A stretch of DNA of 64,000 bases from contig JAFQFP010000013.1 in the NCBI GenBank assembly GCA_017398625.1, positions 1 through 64,000 of the forward strand, given 5' to 3'. The notes below the pieces were generated by a model, which saw nothing but the letters and a program-made list of their open reading frames with translations, made no database searches and was not told the DNA's origin. This document shows positions 33,872 through 43,607 of the stretch, one piece after another. The translations under genes and the position numbers were made by a program. Numbering within the stretch: position 1 is the first letter of the stretch; every line of letters starts with the position of its first letter. The DNA comes from Oscillospiraceae bacterium (GTDB lineage Bacteria; Bacillota; Clostridia; Oscillospirales; Oscillospiraceae).

Positions 33872-34783
33872 ATGGCAATATCCTTTTCCGCAGGCGCAAA
33901 GGCTGAAATTTGCCGTAGTCTGCCCCAGAAAAAGTGCTGTGCTCTTGCCCAATGCTTCGGCATACTGCTGTTCTGCAACAGCTTTGGCAGCGACGGCGTG
34001 CGCATTATTACAGAGAGCCGGGAATTTGCGAAGGTGCTTCCTAAGCTGTTCAAAAAGGCATTTGGCATCGGATTTGATGCTCTGCCGGAGGCGGATGCCC
34101 AAGGGAAGCTGGTTTTTTCCATTTCCGATGAGGAGAAAACAGCGGCGATCATGGATGCCTTTGGCTTCGGTATGAAGGATACGCTGGCGCTGCATATCAA
34201 CCTGCCAGTGGTAGAGGAGGATTGCTGCAAGGCAGCGTTTCTTCGCGGAGCATTTCTGGCAGGCGGCAGCGTTACAGACCCGGAAAAGGGCTACCATATG
34301 GAGATCACCACCACCCACCAGAGCGTTGCACGGGAAGCCCATACGCTGGTCTGTGAGTGCATGAGCTTTTATCCCAAAAGCGCTATGCGGGGCGGCGGTC
34401 ATGTGCTGTATTTGAAGCAGAGCGAGCTGATCAGCGATTTTCTTACTTATCTGGGTGCTCCGGTGGCTGCCATGGGGATCATGGAAGCCCGGCTGGAAAA
34501 AGAATTGAAGAACAAAGTAAACCGTCGCTGCAACTGTGATGAAGCCAACACCACAAAGGTGGTGGAAGCTGCGCAGGAGCAGATCGCGGCGATCCGTATT
34601 CTTAGAAGCAGAGGCGTGGTGGAGCGGCTTCCCAAGAAGCTGCAGCAGGCTTTGACCGCTAGGGAAGAAAACCCGGATGCTTCGCTGACCGAGCTGGCTG
34701 CCATGATGGAGCCGCCCATTACCAAGCCTGCAATGAATCACCGGCTGAAGAAGCTGGTAGCAATGTCGAAGGAGGCGCCTTAA
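33872..34783 (+). CDS. whiA: DNA-binding protein WhiA
   Basis: 303 residues. WhiA combines a homing-endonuclease-like (LAGLIDADG) fold, visible as FLRGAFLAGGSVTDPEKGYH, with a C-terminal helix-turn-helix (LTELAAMMEPPITKPAMNHRLKKL). In Bacillota it influences cell division and chromosome segregation and has no nuclease activity. It is commonly in a rapZ-yvcK-whiA cluster; here it sits directly after murB (15-base gap) with dnaE overlapping its stop. Confidence 0.96.
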   Translation: MAISFSAGAKAEICRSLPQKKCCALAQCFGILLFCNSFGSDGVRIITESREFAKVLPKLFKKAFGIGFDALPEADAQGKLVFSISDEEKTAAIMDAFGFGMKDTLALHINLPVVEEDCCKAAFLRGAFLAGGSVTDPEKGYHMEITTTHQSVAREAHTLVCECMSFYPKSAMRGGGHVLYLKQSELISDFLTYLGAPVAAMGIMEARLEKELKNKVNRRCNCDEANTTKVVEAAQEQIAAIRILRSRGVVERLPKKLQQALTAREENPDASLTELAAMMEPPITKPAMNHRLKKLVAMSKEAP

Positions 34784-37700
34784 TGAGCTTTGCGCATTTG
34801 CATGTCCATACGGAATACAGCTTGCTGGACGGCGCCTGCCGCATCAAAAACATGATGGAGCGTGTCAAGGAGCTGGGACAGGATTCCGTTGCCATCACCG
34901 ACCACGGCGTCATGTATGGCTGTATTGACTTTTATAAGGCAGCTAAGGCGGCCGGGGTCAAGCCCATCATCGGCTGCGAGGTCTATGTTGCCCGCCGTAC
35001 CATGACGGATCGGGTATACGGCATCGACGATGATCCGTACCATCTGGTGCTGCTGTGCGAGAACAATAAGGGCTATGAAAATCTGTGTCTGCTGGTTTCC
35101 GAAGCTTTTATGAACGGCTTTTACTATAAGCCCAGAGTGGATCTGGCGCTCTTGGAAAAGTACCATGAGGGCTTGATCGCCCTCTCTGCCTGCTTGGCAG
35201 GTGCGATCCCTCAATATCTCATGGAGGAAAGCTATGACAGTGCCAAGGAGTACGCGCTGAAGATGGCAAATATCTTCGGTGAGGGCAACTTCTATCTGGA
35301 ATTGCAGGATCATGGCATTTGGGAACAGCAGGCGGTGAATCAGGGGGTCCGCCGTATCGCCCGGGAGACCGGTCTGCCTCTTGTGGTGACCAACGATGCT
35401 CACTATCTGCGTAAAGAGGACGCCGCTATGCAGGATGTGCTGCTGTGCGTCCAGACCGGCAGGACCGTGGATGATGAAAACCGCATGAAATTCCAGACTG
35501 AGGAGTTTTACTTAAAATCCGAGGAGGAAATGCGAAAGCTGTTTCCGGGCTGTGACGAGGCATTTGACAATACGGCGGAGATCGCCCGCCGGTGTAATGT
35601 GGAGTTCGTATTCAACCAGTACCATCTGCCCACATTCCCTGTGCCTCAGGGCTACACCAATGAAGAATACTTCCGCAAGCTGTGTATTGACGGCTTCCGT
35701 GAGCGCTATTCCGATCCGCCGGAGAGCTACCGGGAGCGGCTGGAATATGAGATCGGTGTCATCAGCCGCATGGGCTATGTGAATTACTATCTCATTGTGT
35801 GGGACTTTATCCGCTATGCTAAGGAGCAGGGGATCCCGGTAGGGCCGGGTCGTGGCTCCGGTGCAGCATCCATCGTGGCGTACTGTATGCACATCACGGA
35901 AGTGGATCCCATGAAGTACGCGCTGATCTTTGAGCGCTTTTTGAACCCGGAGCGGGTCAGCATGCCTGACTTTGATACGGACTTCTGTCAGGAACGCCGG
36001 GGCGAGGTCATTGAGTATGTTACCGCCAAGTATGGCGCAGACCATGTGGCGCAGATCGCCACATTTGGTACTATGGCAGCCCGGGGCGCTATCCGGGATG
36101 TGGGCAGAGCCTTGAACTTTACCTATGCAGAAACGGATGTGGTTGCGAAGCAAGTGCCCAATGAGCTGGGTATCACGCTGGAAAAGGCACTGCAGAAGTC
36201 TGCTAAGCTGAAGGAAATGTACGATTCTGATGAGCGTGTGCGCAAGCTCATCGATACGGCGCAGGCACTGGAGGGAATGCCCCGCAACACCTCCACCCAT
36301 GCCGCAGGCGTGGTGATCACCGCTGACCCGGTGAGCAGCTATGTGCCACTTTCCCGCAACGACGATACCATCGTCACCCAGTACACCATGACTACCATTG
36401 AGGAGCTGGGACTTCTCAAAATGGACTTCTTGGGACTTCGGAACTTGACGGTCATTCGGGATACCGAGCAGCAGATCCAGCGGTTTGACCCGGAATTTTC
36501 TATGAATAAGGTGCCGGACAATGACCCCGAGACCTTCAAAATGTTGACCGAGGGTAAGACACAAGGCGTGTTCCAGCTGGAATCTGCCGGCATGACCGGG
36601 GTCTGCGTGGGTATGAAAGCGGATAGCATCGAGGATATCACCGCTATCGTTGCCCTTTACCGTCCCGGCCCGATGGATTCCATCCCCAAGTTTATTGAAA
36701 ACAAGCTGAATCATGGCAAGATCACCTATAAATGCCCGGAGCTGGAGCCGATCCTAAAGGTCACCTACGGCTGCATCGTTTATCAGGAGCAGGTCATTGA
36801 GATATTCCGCCAGCTTGGCGGCTATACCATGGGACAGGCGGACAATATCCGCCGCGCCATTTCCAAGAAGAAGCAGAAAGTCATCGAAGCAGAGCGAAAG
36901 GTCTTTGTCTACGGTGATAAGCAACAAAACATCTCCGGCGCCATCGCAAAGGGCGTTCCTGAGACCGTGGCGCAATCCATCTATGATGAGATCGTTGCCT
37001 TTGCCAACTATGCCTTTAACAAGGCGCACGCCGTGTGCTATGCGGTGGTGGCCTATCAGACCGCCTATTTGAAATGCCACTATCCCAAGCAGTATATGGC
37101 TGCGCTGATGACCTCTGTGCTGGATTCTGCAACCAAGATCTCCGGCTACATTGCCGAGTGCAAGGATATGTCGATTCCCACGCTGGCACCGGATATCAAC
37201 CGTTCCGAGTACAGCTTTGCCGTGGAAGGGGATGCCATTCGCTTCGGCTTGGGCGGTATAAAGAATGTAGGCAGAAGCTTGATCCGTTCCGTGATCGAAA
37301 AGCGGGATGAGGGCGGAGCTTTCACCTCCTTGGAGGATTTCCTCACCCGGATGGGAGATGGTGAGCTAAATAAACGGGCGGTGGAGAATTTCATCAAGTG
37401 CGGTGCGTTGGATTGCTTCGGCAACCACCGCAGCGAGCTGCTGGTTGCCTATGAGGGCATGATGGACGCTGTTTCTCATACGAAGAAAAAGAATCTGGAC
37501 GGTCAGATGGGGCTGTTCGGTATGCTGGAGCAGGGGACATCCGCTGCCATGCCCATGCCTAAGCTGGAGGAGCTGAGCAAGCCGGAGCTGATGCGCATGG
37601 AAAAAGAGACCACCGGCATCTATCTTTCCGGTCATCCCATGCATGATTACCGTCAGCTTCTCAGAGGTATCCATGTGGTGGCTATGGGAGCACTGATGGA

Positions 37701-38229
37701 GGAGGAAAGCACTTACCGTGATGACCAGATCGTCAGTGTGGCAGGCATTGTGCAGGATATCAAGCTAAAGACCACCCGAAACAATTCCACCATGGCGTAT
37801 GTCACCATTGAGGACGAGACGGCGTCCATGGAGACGCTGGTGTTCTCCAATGTGCTGAATCAGTATGGCGGATATCTGCAGGAGAATCAGCCTGTGGTGA
37901 TCGTGGGCAGGCTTTCCCTTCGGGACGATAAAGATCCCCAGATCGTGATCAACCGTGTACGGCCAATGTCGGATTTTCAAGGCAGAGAACCTGCTCAGGA
38001 GCAGCCCCAGCCCCGGAGCACAGGCAGCAAGCTGTATCTGCAGCTTCCCACCTGTGACCGCCGATTTGATAAGGTCAAGGCGATCCTTTCCATGTTCCCC
38101 GGCAGCGATACGGTAGTCGTTTACTTCGCTGACACAAAGCAGCGGATGGGAAGCCAATGCGCACTGGACGACAGAATGCTTTCAGAGCTTAGAAATTTGT
38201 TGGGTGAACCCAATGTTGTTGTGAAATAG
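34783..38229 (+). CDS. dnaE: DNA polymerase III alpha subunit (DnaE)
   Basis: 1148 residues. The N-terminal PHP domain reads FAHLHVHTEYSLLDGACRI; the polymerase core has GPGRGSGAASIVAYCM and the metal-binding PDFDTDFCQERR. Later are the tandem helix-hairpin-helix region (FAFNKAHAVCYAVVAYQTAYLK) and a C-terminal OB domain (VSVAGIVQDIKLKTTRNNSTMAYVTIED). DnaE works in lagging-strand or error-prone synthesis in Bacillota that also have PolC. The ATG overlaps the whiA stop (TAATG). Confidence 0.97.
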   Translation: MSFAHLHVHTEYSLLDGACRIKNMMERVKELGQDSVAITDHGVMYGCIDFYKAAKAAGVKPIIGCEVYVARRTMTDRVYGIDDDPYHLVLLCENNKGYENLCLLVSEAFMNGFYYKPRVDLALLEKYHEGLIALSACLAGAIPQYLMEESYDSAKEYALKMANIFGEGNFYLELQDHGIWEQQAVNQGVRRIARETGLPLVVTNDAHYLRKEDAAMQDVLLCVQTGRTVDDENRMKFQTEEFYLKSEEEMRKLFPGCDEAFDNTAEIARRCNVEFVFNQYHLPTFPVPQGYTNEEYFRKLCIDGFRERYSDPPESYRERLEYEIGVISRMGYVNYYLIVWDFIRYAKEQGIPVGPGRGSGAASIVAYCMHITEVDPMKYALIFERFLNPERVSMPDFDTDFCQERRGEVIEYVTAKYGADHVAQIATFGTMAARGAIRDVGRALNFTYAETDVVAKQVPNELGITLEKALQKSAKLKEMYDSDERVRKLIDTAQALEGMPRNTSTHAAGVVITADPVSSYVPLSRNDDTIVTQYTMTTIEELGLLKMDFLGLRNLTVIRDTEQQIQRFDPEFSMNKVPDNDPETFKMLTEGKTQGVFQLESAGMTGVCVGMKADSIEDITAIVALYRPGPMDSIPKFIENKLNHGKITYKCPELEPILKVTYGCIVYQEQVIEIFRQLGGYTMGQADNIRRAISKKKQKVIEAERKVFVYGDKQQNISGAIAKGVPETVAQSIYDEIVAFANYAFNKAHAVCYAVVAYQTAYLKCHYPKQYMAALMTSVLDSATKISGYIAECKDMSIPTLAPDINRSEYSFAVEGDAIRFGLGGIKNVGRSLIRSVIEKRDEGGAFTSLEDFLTRMGDGELNKRAVENFIKCGALDCFGNHRSELLVAYEGMMDAVSHTKKKNLDGQMGLFGMLEQGTSAAMPMPKLEELSKPELMRMEKETTGIYLSGHPMHDYRQLLRGIHVVAMGALMEEESTYRDDQIVSVAGIVQDIKLKTTRNNSTMAYVTIEDETASMETLVFSNVLNQYGGYLQENQPVVIVGRLSLRDDKDPQIVINRVRPMSDFQGREPAQEQPQPRSTGSKLYLQLPTCDRRFDKVKAILSMFPGSDTVVVYFADTKQRMGSQCALDDRMLSELRNLLGEPNVVVK

Positions 38230-38250
38230 CTTCCCTTTTTCGAAAAAATG

Positions 38251-38259
38251 TGCTATAAT
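38251..38259 (+). promoter_or_regulatory. Extended -10 promoter of the lipoprotein/two-component unit
   Basis: TGC-TATAAT (38251-38259), 26 bases before the GTG start; -35 region weak. Confidence 0.7.
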
Positions 38260-38284
38260 ACTTGTTTGGTAAGGAGGTGCTGCC

Positions 38285-39604
38285 GTGAAGCGTAATTTCA
38301 TATTGCTGATGTGTCTTCTGGCAGTGCTTCTGCTTGCGGGCTGCTCCATGACTACTGTGGATCAGATGTATCTGCTCCCGAAACGGTCGGAGCAGTTCCA
38401 TAATCTGCAATCTGCCATTGATTCTGCGATGTCCGGTATGTCCTATTCCTCGCCTCAAAGCGGAGAAAATCAGCAGACGGTGCAGCAGGCGGATCTGGAT
38501 GGAGACGGCACACCGGAATACCTGCTCTTTGCCAAGAGTGGGGGGGAAAAACCGCTTTCGGTGCTGATCTTCCGGCAGGAGGACGAGCAATTCGTCCTTG
38601 CGGAGACGCTTTCCGGTACAGGCAGCGGCTTTGACCGGGTGGAATATGTGGATATAGACGGTGTGCCCGGCGTGGAGCTGGTGGTTGGTAAACAGGTCAG
38701 CGATCAGGTGCTTCGCTCGCTGTCGGTCTACAGCTTCGGCAGCGGCCAGTCTGAGCAGCTTTTTGCAGCCAATTACACCCATTTTCTCACCTGTGATCTA
38801 GACGGTGATGGGTGTAACGAGCTTGCGGTGCTCCGTCCGGGACAGAATGAGACTGTCAATGGTGTTGCAGTGCTGTATGGCGTGGAGAACGGCGCTGTGG
38901 AGCGCTCCCCCGAGGTCAGCATGTCCGGTCCGGTGGAAAATCTGAAGCGGATCATTACCGGGCGGCTGTCCGGTGGAGTCCCTGCTGTTTTTGTGGGAAG
39001 CACTGTGGAGGAAAGCGCCATCATCACGGATGTTTATGCCATGGTGGGCGGCAGCTTTGTGAATGTGTCTCTTTCCAGCGAGGCAGGAACCAGCGTTTCC
39101 ACCCTGCGAAACTACTATGTTTACGCCGATGATATCGATGAGGATGGGGAAGTGGAGCTTCCGGATCTGATTACTATGAAACCTGTCAATCAGTCACAGC
39201 GTGCAGACAGACAGTACTTGATCCGCTGGTTCGCGCTGAAGAGCGACGGCTCAGAGGAGGACAAGATGTATTCCTTCCACAATTTTGTGGGTGGCTGGTA
39301 TTTGCAGCTGGATGCCCGGTGGGCTTCCCGGATCAGTGTTGTTCACAGCGGCAGCGAGTATGCCTTCTATTTGTGGGATGATGCAGGGCAGAGCAGCGAA
39401 AAGGTTTTCTCGGTATTCGCATTGACCGGGCAGGACCGGGAGGACAAAGCAGTGGAGGATAACCGATTCGTGCTGCTACGCAACGAATCCACAGTTTATG
39501 CGGCGCATTTGGAGGTGGCTTCCGGTGCGTTGGAAATAACCCAGAACGATCTTATCAACGGTTTCCGCCTGATCCGTCAGGATTGGAATACCGGTGAAAC
39601 ATAG
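38285..39604 (+). CDS. Lipoprotein with FG-GAP/VCBS-like repeats
   Basis: 439 residues from GTG 38285 (AAGGAGGTG upstream). The signal MKRNFILLMCLLAVLLLAGC ends in a lipobox, Cys20. Repeated acidic Ca-binding-like segments follow: QADLDGDGTPEYLLF, EYVDIDGVPGVELVV, CDLDGDGCNELAVL and DDIDEDGEVELPDL, spaced 50-150 residues apart, in the style of FG-GAP/VCBS propeller repeats. It is exported and lipid-anchored. The 11-base gap to a response regulator suggests it reports to the two-component system downstream (inference). Confidence 0.85.
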   Translation: MKRNFILLMCLLAVLLLAGCSMTTVDQMYLLPKRSEQFHNLQSAIDSAMSGMSYSSPQSGENQQTVQQADLDGDGTPEYLLFAKSGGEKPLSVLIFRQEDEQFVLAETLSGTGSGFDRVEYVDIDGVPGVELVVGKQVSDQVLRSLSVYSFGSGQSEQLFAANYTHFLTCDLDGDGCNELAVLRPGQNETVNGVAVLYGVENGAVERSPEVSMSGPVENLKRIITGRLSGGVPAVFVGSTVEESAIITDVYAMVGGSFVNVSLSSEAGTSVSTLRNYYVYADDIDEDGEVELPDLITMKPVNQSQRADRQYLIRWFALKSDGSEEDKMYSFHNFVGGWYLQLDARWASRISVVHSGSEYAFYLWDDAGQSSEKVFSVFALTGQDREDKAVEDNRFVLLRNESTVYAAHLEVASGALEITQNDLINGFRLIRQDWNTGET

Positions 39605-39615
39605 AGAGGTAAGCT

Positions 39616-40302
39616 ATGAAGAAAGTAATGATTTTGGAAGATGAAGTCAATATCCGTTCCTTCGTGGTGATCAATTTGCGCCGGGCAGGCTATGAGCCCA
39701 TTGAGGCAGCCACCGGACAGGAGGCGCTGGATAAGCTGCGGGAAAATCCGGATATCGGCGTTGCCATTCTGGACATTATGCTGCCGGATATCGACGGCTT
39801 TGAGGTCTGCCGCCGCATCCGTGCCACCAGTAAACAGATCGGCATTATCATGCTAACCGCCCGTACTCAGGAAATGGACAAGGTGACCGGATTGATGACC
39901 GGTGCCGATGACTATGTGACCAAGCCCTTCTCTCCCGCGGAGCTGACCGCCCGGATTGATGCTCTGTTCCGCCGGATCGGCGGCGATAATACTGTCACCA
40001 GTGAAATTCTGAGTCAAGGACCCTTTGTCATGAATTTACGCAACCATACTCTGGAAAAAGCGGGTGTGCGGGTCAAGCTGACTCAGGTAGAGCATTCCAT
40101 TATGAAGCTGTTCATGCAGAATCCCGGCAGAGCGCTGTCTCGTGAGGATATCCTGTCCGCTGTTTGGGGCAGAGATTACGAGGGCGAGTTGAAGATCGTG
40201 GATGTGAATATCCGCCGTCTGCGGATCAAGATCGAGGACGATACCGCCAACCCCACCTATATCACGACGGTCTGGGGCTATGGCTATAAGTGGGGGGCAT
40301 AA
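39616..40302 (+). CDS. OmpR/PhoB-family response regulator
   Basis: 228 residues. The receiver domain starts KKVMILEDEVNIRSFVVINL and has the phospho-acceptor Asp in AILDIMLPDIDGFEV, then MLTARTQEMDK and VTKPFSPAEL. The C-terminal winged helix has LTQVEHSIMKLFMQNPG and IRRLRIKIEDD, ending YITTVWGYGYKWG. Its target genes are not evident. The following kinase starts at or near its stop codon. Confidence 0.96.
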   Translation: MKKVMILEDEVNIRSFVVINLRRAGYEPIEAATGQEALDKLRENPDIGVAILDIMLPDIDGFEVCRRIRATSKQIGIIMLTARTQEMDKVTGLMTGADDYVTKPFSPAELTARIDALFRRIGGDNTVTSEILSQGPFVMNLRNHTLEKAGVRVKLTQVEHSIMKLFMQNPGRALSREDILSAVWGRDYEGELKIVDVNIRRLRIKIEDDTANPTYITTVWGYGYKWGA

Positions 40303-40306
40303 ACAG

Positions 40307-41716
40307 GTGAGAAAACCGGGTGGTCTGAGAAGACGCTGGCTCTTGAATACGGCAGGCGTGATCACCCTCCTTGGTTTGATTTGCGTCTCGGCGGTGACAG
40401 CCGCATTTGCCGCTTACTATTACTCCGCGATGGAGTCTGACCTTCGATATCGGGCGAAAACGACAACGGAGTTTTTTGCCGGATATTTGAATCAGAACTA
40501 CAATGAGTATTACCAGTCCTGCATCACCTATGCCCAGACCTTTGAGGAAAAGGACGATATCGAGCTGCAGTTTATCAATGCGCAGGGCGATATCGTGGCA
40601 TCCTCCTATGGCGTTTGGGCGGGCGAATCCCCCAGTACAGAGGAGATCCGGCAGGCTATGAGCCTGCGGGAGATCCGTGTTTTCTGCGACCCGGATCCCA
40701 ATACCGGTGAGCGGATCATGGCGGTTTCCAGTCCCATGATCTACAGTAACGGCGAGGTCATCGGTGTTTTGCGGTATGTGATCTCCACACGGCTGATGGA
40801 TAGGCAGATCCTGCAAGTGGCGCTGGTCGCATTGGCGGCGCTGCTGCTGGTGGTAGCTGTGGCGCTGATCGGCAGCAGCTACTATATCCATTCCATTTTG
40901 GTGCCTGTGGATGAGATCACGGAAAAGGCGCAACGAATCGCCGGCGGTGCCTACGGTATACAGATCCAAAGCAAGTATGACGATGAGATCGGAGAACTGG
41001 CTGACACCATCAATGAGCTCTCCGCCAAGATCAGTCAGAACGAGAAAATGCAGAACGAGTTTATATCCTCGCTGTCTCATGAGCTGCGTACACCGCTTAC
41101 CGCAATCACCGGCTGGAGCGAGACACTGCTGGCGGAGGATAGCCTGTCAGCGGATACTCGCCGTGGTATGCGGATCATTTCCGGCGAAGCCAAGCGGCTT
41201 ACGGAGATGGTTGTAGAACTGCTGGAGTTTACCCGCATCCAAGGGGATAACATGACGCTGGATGTAGCACCTACCGACATCCGAAGTGAGTTTGAGGATA
41301 CAGTCTATATGTACGGCAGCCGTCTGAGTCAGGACGGCATCACGCTGGAATATCTGGATAACGATGAGTATATCCCGGAGATCTCCTGCGACAGCAAGCG
41401 TCTGCGGCAGGTGTTTCTGAACATTCTGGACAATGCCGCCAAGCATGGCGGCGATGGGAAGCGGATCGATGCTTCCATTCACTATGAAAACAGCACAGTG
41501 GTAGTGCGTATCCGGGATTACGGCTGCGGTATCCCGGAGGACGAGCTGCCTCTGGTGAAAAAGAAATTTTATAAGGGTAGCTCCAAAGCCAGAGGAACCG
41601 GTATAGGTCTGGCTGTTTGTGAGGAAATCGTGGAGCTTCATGGCGGCGAGCTTATTCTGGAAAATGCCGCCGGCGGCGGTACGCTGGTGACGGTGTGCCT
41701 GCCTGCTGCCCAATAA
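40307..41716 (+). CDS. Membrane sensor histidine kinase
   Basis: About 469 residues from GTG 40307, chosen for the GGGGGG nine bases upstream; an in-frame ATG at 40280 inside the regulator gene is possible. One helix at the N-terminus (residues about 13-35), an extracellular sensor of about 130 residues, a second helix (about 165-190, QVALVALAALLLVVAVALIG), HAMP linker, then HisKA with SSLSHELRTPLTAITGW and HATPase with NILDNAAKHGG, DYGCGI and GTGIGLAVC. It phosphorylates the adjacent regulator. The ligand is unknown. Confidence 0.93.
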   Translation: MRKPGGLRRRWLLNTAGVITLLGLICVSAVTAAFAAYYYSAMESDLRYRAKTTTEFFAGYLNQNYNEYYQSCITYAQTFEEKDDIELQFINAQGDIVASSYGVWAGESPSTEEIRQAMSLREIRVFCDPDPNTGERIMAVSSPMIYSNGEVIGVLRYVISTRLMDRQILQVALVALAALLLVVAVALIGSSYYIHSILVPVDEITEKAQRIAGGAYGIQIQSKYDDEIGELADTINELSAKISQNEKMQNEFISSLSHELRTPLTAITGWSETLLAEDSLSADTRRGMRIISGEAKRLTEMVVELLEFTRIQGDNMTLDVAPTDIRSEFEDTVYMYGSRLSQDGITLEYLDNDEYIPEISCDSKRLRQVFLNILDNAAKHGGDGKRIDASIHYENSTVVVRIRDYGCGIPEDELPLVKKKFYKGSSKARGTGIGLAVCEEIVELHGGELILENAAGGGTLVTVCLPAAQ

Positions 41717-41728
41717 GGAAGGAACTTT

Positions 41729-42736
41729 ATGGCAAAGAAAGAACAGCAGACCTGCTGTGAAAAATTCAAAACGATGATCGGCGGACAGGCACTGATCGAG
41801 GGCATCATGATGCGAGGTCCGGATACCGATGCTATTGTGATCCGGGGGAAGGATGGACTTCAAGTGGAGACAAGCCCCCGAAAGCACCGCCCGCAAAACT
41901 CTCTGTGGAATATCCCCGTACTGCGGGGAATGGCAAATTTCTTTGATTCTCAGGTCACCGGTGTGAAAGCGCTGCTGCGTTCCGCGGATCTGGCACCGGA
42001 GGAATTTGCAGGGGAGGAGCAGCCCAGTAAATTTGATTTATGGCTGGAGAAAAAGCTGGGAAATGAAAGATTTCAGAGCATTGTGCTGGGCAGTGCTGTT
42101 TTTCTGGGTCTTGCCATGTCTATTGCTCTGTTTTTCCTGCTTCCCGGTATCATCAGCGGTTTCTTTGACCGCTGGATCTCCAATATGCTGGTGCTGAATC
42201 TGCTGGAGGGCTTGATCCGTATGCTGATCTTCACCGGCTATATGCTGCTGGTCTCCCGAATGAAGGAAATGCAGCGGGTGTTTTCCTACCACGGCGCAGA
42301 GCACAAGACCATCCGTTGCTATGAAGCGGGACTTCCGCTGACGGTGGAAAATGTAAGACAGCAGACCAGAAAGCACCCCCGCTGCGGCACCAGCTTTCTG
42401 CTGGTGGTGATGATCCTGTCCATTTTGGTGTTCTCCATAGCATCCTCCGTTCTGCTGGTGCTGATCCCGGCATTGGGTGCGTTTCGGGGCACTTTCTGGT
42501 ATCGGCTTCTGATGCTGGCGTTTAAGCTGCTGCTTCTGCCGCTGGTGGTGGGCTTCAGCTATGAGATCAACCGCTGGGTGGGACGGCATGAGAATGCTTT
42601 CACCCGGATCTTGACCGCTCCGGGTCTGTGGTTTCAGAATTTTACCACCTATGAGCCGGATGACACCATGATCGAGGTGGGAATTGCCGCGCTGCAGGCT
42701 GTCCTTCCGGAGCAGGAGGGCGCGGACCGGTGGTAA
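41729..42736 (+). CDS. DUF1385 membrane protein
   Basis: 335 residues. The GGQALIEGIMMRGPD start and FSYHGAEHKTIRCYEAG centre with KHPRCGTSFLLVVM are the DUF1385 signature. Hydrophobic helices are at about 125-150, 158-180, 220-250 and 265-285. In Clostridia this gene often precedes prmC and prfA, possibly linked to translation factors; its role is unknown. The 3' end overlaps the prmC start. Confidence 0.93.
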   Translation: MAKKEQQTCCEKFKTMIGGQALIEGIMMRGPDTDAIVIRGKDGLQVETSPRKHRPQNSLWNIPVLRGMANFFDSQVTGVKALLRSADLAPEEFAGEEQPSKFDLWLEKKLGNERFQSIVLGSAVFLGLAMSIALFFLLPGIISGFFDRWISNMLVLNLLEGLIRMLIFTGYMLLVSRMKEMQRVFSYHGAEHKTIRCYEAGLPLTVENVRQQTRKHPRCGTSFLLVVMILSILVFSIASSVLLVLIPALGAFRGTFWYRLLMLAFKLLLLPLVVGFSYEINRWVGRHENAFTRILTAPGLWFQNFTTYEPDDTMIEVGIAALQAVLPEQEGADRW

Positions 42737-43605
42737 AAAAGATATCAGATCTGTATATCGCCACACGGCGAGTATTTATGCAGGAGGAGACCCCGGAGGA
42801 AGCGGGATACATCGCCCGTGAGCTGCTGTGCCGTGCCACCGGAAGATCTAAGGAGCAGCTTCTGACGGAGCTGGATGCCTATGCTGAGGATGATGTGATC
42901 CGCTCTTTAGGAGATATGGTACACCGTGTACGACAGGGCGAGCCCCTTGCCTATGTGCTGGGTGAGTGGGAATTTTACGGTATGCCGCTGACGGTAACCT
43001 CGGATGTGCTGATCCCTCGAGACGATACCTGCGCGGTAACTTCTCTTGCCATCAAAAAGGCGCTGTTTTTGGATCAAGACCCCCGGATCTTGGACTTGTG
43101 TACCGGCTCCGGTTGTATCGGTTTGGCGGTGGCAAAGCGGGTGAAGGACGCACGGGTCACGCTGGCGGATATCTCCCGGGAAGCTCTTGCGGTGGCTCGG
43201 AAAAATGCTTTTGCCAATAAGCTGTCTGCCCGTGTCCGCTGTGTGCAGGCAGACGCACTGGAGGAGCCTGCGGCGGTTTTGGGGAAATTCGATATGATCG
43301 TTTCCAATCCGCCTTATATTACCGGCAGGGAAATGGAGGCGCTGCCTCACAGCGTGAAGGACTATGAGCCCCATCTGGCGCTGTACGGCGGAGAGGACGG
43401 CTTGGTTTTCTATCGCGCCATCGCGAAAAATTATGCTCTTGCGCTGAAGCCGGGGGGATTCCTGTGCTTTGAATTTGGCATGGGACAGGGTGACGATGTT
43501 TGCGCCATTCTGGAAGAAAACGGGTATACCATTCTGGAACGAACCAGAGACGATAATCAAAGAGAACGGGCGGTACTCGCCCAATACGGCAGGAAGGATG
43601 TTTAA
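42730..43605 (+). CDS. prmC: Release factor glutamine methyltransferase PrmC
   Basis: 291 residues from GTG 42730, overlapping the DUF1385 stop by 7 bases with GGAGG ten bases upstream. Motif I is [17 protein letters not shown] and the catalytic SNPPYIT motif is present; [13 protein letters not shown] is a further family segment. It methylates the GGQ glutamine of RF1/RF2. Usually prfA is adjacent; here recA follows. Confidence 0.95.
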   Translation: MVKKISDLYIATRRVFMQEETPEEAGYIARELLCRATGRSKEQLLTELDAYAEDDVIRSLGDMVHRVRQGEPLAYVLGEWEFYGMPLTVTSDVLIPRDDTCAVTSLAIKKALFLDQDPRILDLCTGSGCIGLAVAKRVKDARVTLADISREALAVARKNAFANKLSARVRCVQADALEEPAAVLGKFDMIVSNPPYITGREMEALPHSVKDYEPHLALYGGEDGLVFYRAIAKNYALALKPGGFLCFEFGMGQGDDVCAILEENGYTILERTRDDNQRERAVLAQYGRKDV

Positions 43606-43607
43606 CC

